Assembly (NCBI GenBank): GCA_018902385.1
Contig: JABSSW010000012.1
Span: 248,001-312,000, forward strand
Length of the DNA stretch: 64,000 nucleotides
DNA from: Physcia stellaris
Lineage: Eukaryota; Ascomycota; Lecanoromycetes; Caliciales; Physciaceae
Reading direction: 5' to 3'
A model generated the notes under the pieces. It was not told the DNA's origin and made no database searches. It saw nothing but the letters and a program-made list of their open reading frames with translations. Shown here one piece after another: positions 60,625 to 64,000 of this stretch. Position 1 is the stretch's first letter. Each line of letters opens with the position of its first letter. A program made the position numbers and the translations under genes.

Positions 60625-61587
60625 TGGAAAGAGGATTTATGCTCCATTGTCATGCGCACATTCGCGGTCGTAGCGACATGGGTAGTCGGAGCCAACTGGA
60701 TTCTGGTCTATCTTTGTCTGTGCGACGAGCTATTCTAGAAACATGAGATGTAGGCAAGAAGAGACCTTGGATAGGCTCTCAGCGCCAATTAGCAGTTCTG
60801 TGGTTTTAAATCAAGACCAGATCTAGGAGAAGAAACCTCAGACTCGTGGCCTAGGTTGCGCTTTTGCTCGATCTTTCTCTCCGATGTGATTGACTCAGAT
60901 CAAGCCACAAAAAGCCACGCCCCACCACTTGAACGAGCGGGGTACACAATCCAGCAGATGATCTTCCATTTAACTGTATCAGATAAGGAAATTTATCCCT
61001 TGAAACCCAGTATGTTCTTCTCGATTTTTCGTAATACGAGATTAATGGTCATATTTTCCACGTGTCATAACCCTCTTAGGATGAAGGAGGCAGAAAGAAG
61101 AACGGGAACAATCAGCAGCGCTGTCGAGCAGATTCTATTTTGAAAAAAAGTAATGAATAGTAATCTTACGTATCGTTACGGATACAAGACGCTCGATGGT
61201 GCTATAATTATCGCAAGGCCAGATCTGCCGATAGCGCTAAGGCAGTGCGCCCGACGCTACTTCTCGGGTATGCAATGTACCTTATGCAATGTACCTTATG
61301 CAATGTGCTTACGTCATGGGATGGCGGCTGGCGTTTACAGCGTTTCGAAGGCGCTTACGAACTAAGTGGCCGGGATGTTGCAGATCCGCCGTGGCAACTT
61401 CCCTTATCATCCTTCGTACTTCGAGCCTCAGCAGATCTCTCCCATGCTTGAGTGGGTCGCACTGCAATATGTGTCTGTTATTGTTAAGATTCAGTCTCAA
61501 TGTAATTTACATCAACGGCTAAGGATGCTCATGGATGACTTGTCTTGAAAACGGACCTCTAGAGTTGACGGTCTTCTTTTCTCCGTC
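60625..61587. other. Intergenic, with a 14-bp x3 tandem repeat
   Basis: ATGCAATGTACCTT is repeated at 61270-61311 (third copy diverged). No gene supported. Confidence 0.4.
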
Positions 61588-63510
61588 ATGGCGATACGCC
61601 AAGATAGGCGCAGGCTCGCAAGGTGTAGAACGGGTGTCTTCTTTGCATATGCTTTTCTCGCTCTTGGTTCAAGCGCATCTTTCCAACAATCGACCTTGGA
61701 TTCCCAACAAGACTCGGAAGGCTCGAAAGCCCACGTTCAGGATGCGCTATCCACCTCGATCCCCATGAATCATCGACTTCAAGACTCTGCTATAAGGACG
61801 GTACCCCAAACGCCGTTGCAGCCACTGGCAGAAGTGTCCTCGGGTAGTGGGGTTATTGAAAGCACTCTACCTCTTGTGACCAGTTACTCTGCTCTGCTTG
61901 ACGCCCTCCATGTAATGCAATCGAATTACTTTCGCTTATGGCCCGGCATCTGGCCAACTGCTATTGATTGGACGGCAGCAGTAATGGGCACGCAAGTCTC
62001 CGCTACCTTATCGGCTGTTTCGGAATCACTAGGGCGTAATTCCACAACCAGTACAGGTAGCGATTGCTTGGACACGGAAGAGAACCAAGTACTTGAAAAT
62101 ACCATCAATCAGTATTTCACACAAATCACATCCTTTTACCATGGCGAAAATGCATTCAGCCTCCGAACTCAAGCTTACGACGACATGCTTTGGGTTGTGC
62201 TTGGCTGGTTAGAAAGCATCCAGTTCATCCATCGTCACTCCAACCTCCACCAAGCTTCTTGTAGTGTCAAATCCGAACGCTCCGCAAACGACCTTTTCAA
62301 CACCTCGCTATGGTACGCCCAGCAATTCATCCCTCAATTTGCGCACCGCGCCCGCCTCTTCTACGACCTCGCCGCAGAAGGCTGGGATACATCCCTCTGC
62401 GGCGGCGGCATGATCTGGAACCCCTATCTAGCGCCCTACAAAAACGCGATCACGAACCAGCTCTTCATCGCCGCAAGCGTGAGCATGTTCCTCCATTTCC
62501 CAGGCGACGACAACTCCTCGCCCTTTGTGCAAAGGGATCTCGCTCAAGCGCACGATGTGCACTACCTCATCGCAGCGATCGAGGCATATGACTGGCTTCG
62601 AGGCAGTAACATGACCAATCGCCTCGGACTCTATACCGACGGCTTCCACGTCTCCTCTTTGCACCACCCCAATTCCACCGGCAAATGCGATCTCCGCGAC
62701 GAGCAAGTCTACACCTACAATCAAGGCGTGATTCTCTCCGGCTCGCGAGGTCTCTACACCGCAACCGGCAATCGCAGCTATCTCGAAGACGGACATCAAC
62801 TCATCCGCGACGTAATAGCCGCTTCAGGCTGGGAAAACCGTGAAAGCGAAGATCCCTGGGTAAGATACAGGTGGGCGGGCCTTGGCCGTGGTGGCGTTAT
62901 GGAAGAAGCCTGCGATGCCTCCGGGAGCTGTAGCCAGAACGGTCAAACCTTCAAGGGGATTTGGTGGCACCACTTTACGGTTTTCTGTACCCCGATCGAG
63001 ATGCACGAAGGCGCGAGCGTGAATCATGAAGAGGAAACAGCAGGGCGGAGAAATCGAGAAGAAGTAGCGCTACTGCACCGGCGCAGCTGTCAGAGCTACG
63101 GGGAGTGGGTGAAGTGGAACGCGAAAGCAGCATGGGAAACGAGGAACCATGAAGGGAAATTCGGCGAGTGGTGGGGCGACCATAGCTGGCGCCGTTCCGC
63201 TGAATTGGAGCCGATTAATGATGAAGGTACGGACTACCGCAATGAAGGTGTCCCTGACGATGATGTCTGGAGGCTGCGTGGGAAAGGCAGTGGTAGGATA
63301 GAGTATCATGACTTCGCGAGGTATGCGGAATCATCAGCTGGATCTAGCATGCACAGTTCGGAACGCGAGAATGGGGATGGCGACGAGGACTCAACGTGGG
63401 ATCCCAATGACCGCGGGCGGGGACGCACGGTTGAGACGCAGAGTGGGGGGCTCGCTGTGGTGAGGGCGCTGTATAGATGGGAAATGTGGTATGAGAATAC
63501 TAACATCTAG
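61588..63510 (+). CDS. Glycoside hydrolase family 76 (alpha-1,6-mannanase-type)
   Basis: Single-exon, 640 residues. The N-terminus (ARCRTGVFFAYAFLALGSSASF) fits a signal peptide. The GH76 alpha-toroid is recognisable: YDDMLWVVLGWLE, with the catalytic Asp-Asp pair at 198-199; AQQFIPQFAHRARLFYDLA; GMIWNPYLAPYKNAITNQLF; EQVYTYNQGVILSG; NGQTFKGIWWHHF; and NDRGRGRTVETQSGGLAVVRALY near the end. GH76 enzymes cleave or transfer alpha-1,6-mannan in the cell wall and GPI-protein cross-linking (the Dcw1/Dfg5 type). Unlike those, this protein has acidic insertions (HEEETAGRRNREEV, and SSERENGDGDEDSTWDPN) in the C-terminal third and no GPI signal. It is intact. Confidence 0.88.
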   Translation: MAIRQDRRRLARCRTGVFFAYAFLALGSSASFQQSTLDSQQDSEGSKAHVQDALSTSIPMNHRLQDSAIRTVPQTPLQPLAEVSSGSGVIESTLPLVTSYSALLDALHVMQSNYFRLWPGIWPTAIDWTAAVMGTQVSATLSAVSESLGRNSTTSTGSDCLDTEENQVLENTINQYFTQITSFYHGENAFSLRTQAYDDMLWVVLGWLESIQFIHRHSNLHQASCSVKSERSANDLFNTSLWYAQQFIPQFAHRARLFYDLAAEGWDTSLCGGGMIWNPYLAPYKNAITNQLFIAASVSMFLHFPGDDNSSPFVQRDLAQAHDVHYLIAAIEAYDWLRGSNMTNRLGLYTDGFHVSSLHHPNSTGKCDLRDEQVYTYNQGVILSGSRGLYTATGNRSYLEDGHQLIRDVIAASGWENRESEDPWVRYRWAGLGRGGVMEEACDASGSCSQNGQTFKGIWWHHFTVFCTPIEMHEGASVNHEEETAGRRNREEVALLHRRSCQSYGEWVKWNAKAAWETRNHEGKFGEWWGDHSWRRSAELEPINDEGTDYRNEGVPDDDVWRLRGKGSGRIEYHDFARYAESSAGSSMHSSERENGDGDEDSTWDPNDRGRGRTVETQSGGLAVVRALYRWEMWYENTNI

Positions 63511-64000
63511 GGATGAAAGCGTTCTTTGCAGCGCAATCTTTTTGGTTTTGTTGTATATTCATAGAAATTTGTAAGGCTTCGTATACTGGGAGGATTTTTG
63601 GGGACCTTGGAACAAGATGACAGTCACTAGGCGTAATGAGTATGGAAAGATGACAACGGCGCAAGAGGGGACATATAGATACATCTGAAATGAATGAAGC
63701 TTTTCCAAGCTTCACTCAACGTGCTGGACAGAGAAACTCCACATGATATCGTAGTCTACTCTACAGCCACCCAGCACCGATTTCCACAGCCACAACTCCC
63801 ACCATCCTCTTCCCATCCCCAATAATCAACTTCCAAACCATCACCAACAACACCACTTTCCCCACCCCTCAAACACCCAAAATCCCCACCCCCACCCCCC
63901 CAACCTCCAGCACCCTAACACTCCTCCTCGCCCCCTCCTCCACAACCCTCGATCCCTCTCCTCATCCCCCACCCAGCGCTCAACCCTCAAAAGCATCGCC
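63511..64000. other. 3' flank of GH76 and C-rich stretch at the window edge
   Basis: The last 250 bases are strongly C/A-rich on the plus strand. On the minus strand a frame ending at about 63763 reads VVLLVMVWKLIIGDGKRMVG and could be the end of a gene that starts outside the window. Only weak support. Confidence 0.25.

Overview
The window is nuclear DNA of a filamentous ascomycete (Pezizomycotina). The evidence is short introns (about 50-170 nt, GTRNGN...CTRAY...YAG), typical families of these fungi (Zn2Cys6 regulator, monocarboxylate-type MFS, GH76, SnoaL-like secreted protein, small cysteine-rich secreted proteins, HeLo and ankyrin/kinase proteins) and AT-rich blocks shaped by repeat-directed C-to-T mutation. 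I cannot place it to class or species.

Layout. 0-16.5 kb: a secreted peptidase-like gene cut by the window edge (-), a secreted SnoaL-like gene (-), a HeLo-type remnant, a small hypothetical gene (+), an SDR oxidoreductase (-), a broken STAND-N/ankyrin gene (-), a P450 fragment (-), a secreted hypothetical (-) and an IFI6/IFI27-like membrane protein (-). 16.5-26.8 kb: gene-poor, with a cysteine-rich secreted protein, a protein with a pentapeptide-like tail, a tRNA-like sequence and a two-TM small protein. 26.8-35 kb: an AT-rich mutated block, a terminal-inverted-repeat element, repeats and a 9-bp minisatellite. 35-46 kb: a small repeat-bearing protein, a Zn2Cys6 regulator (-), a decayed ORF, an MFS transporter (-) and a four-TM glycoprotein (-). 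46.6-57.8 kb: a HeLo-pseudokinase gene (-) divergent from a Ser/Thr kinase-ankyrin gene (+). The kinase gene is split by a 4.9-kb tyrosine-recombinase retrotransposon with split direct repeats. 58-64 kb: a secreted cysteine-rich protein and a GH76 enzyme.

The most notable observation is the mutation signature of the 49.8-54.6 kb element. Bases 50041-50400 contain no CpC, CpT, ApG or GpG at all, while CpA, CpG and TpG are abundant and TpA is rare. This is the opposite of canonical RIP (CpA to TpA). Comparing the two B repeats of the element gives the same answer: nearly all differences are C-to-T before a pyrimidine (or G-to-A after a purine on the other strand).

The second notable point is functional. 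The HeLo-pseudokinase has the same domain logic as MLKL-type cell-death executors and sits head-to-head with a kinase-ankyrin gene. Together with a broken STAND-ankyrin gene and a HeLo remnant elsewhere, this suggests a region rich in nonself-recognition / regulated-cell-death genes. That is inference from domains and position.

Several host genes carry single-base frameshifts at homopolymers (regulator, transporter, ankyrin gene). Assembly error and true decay are both possible.
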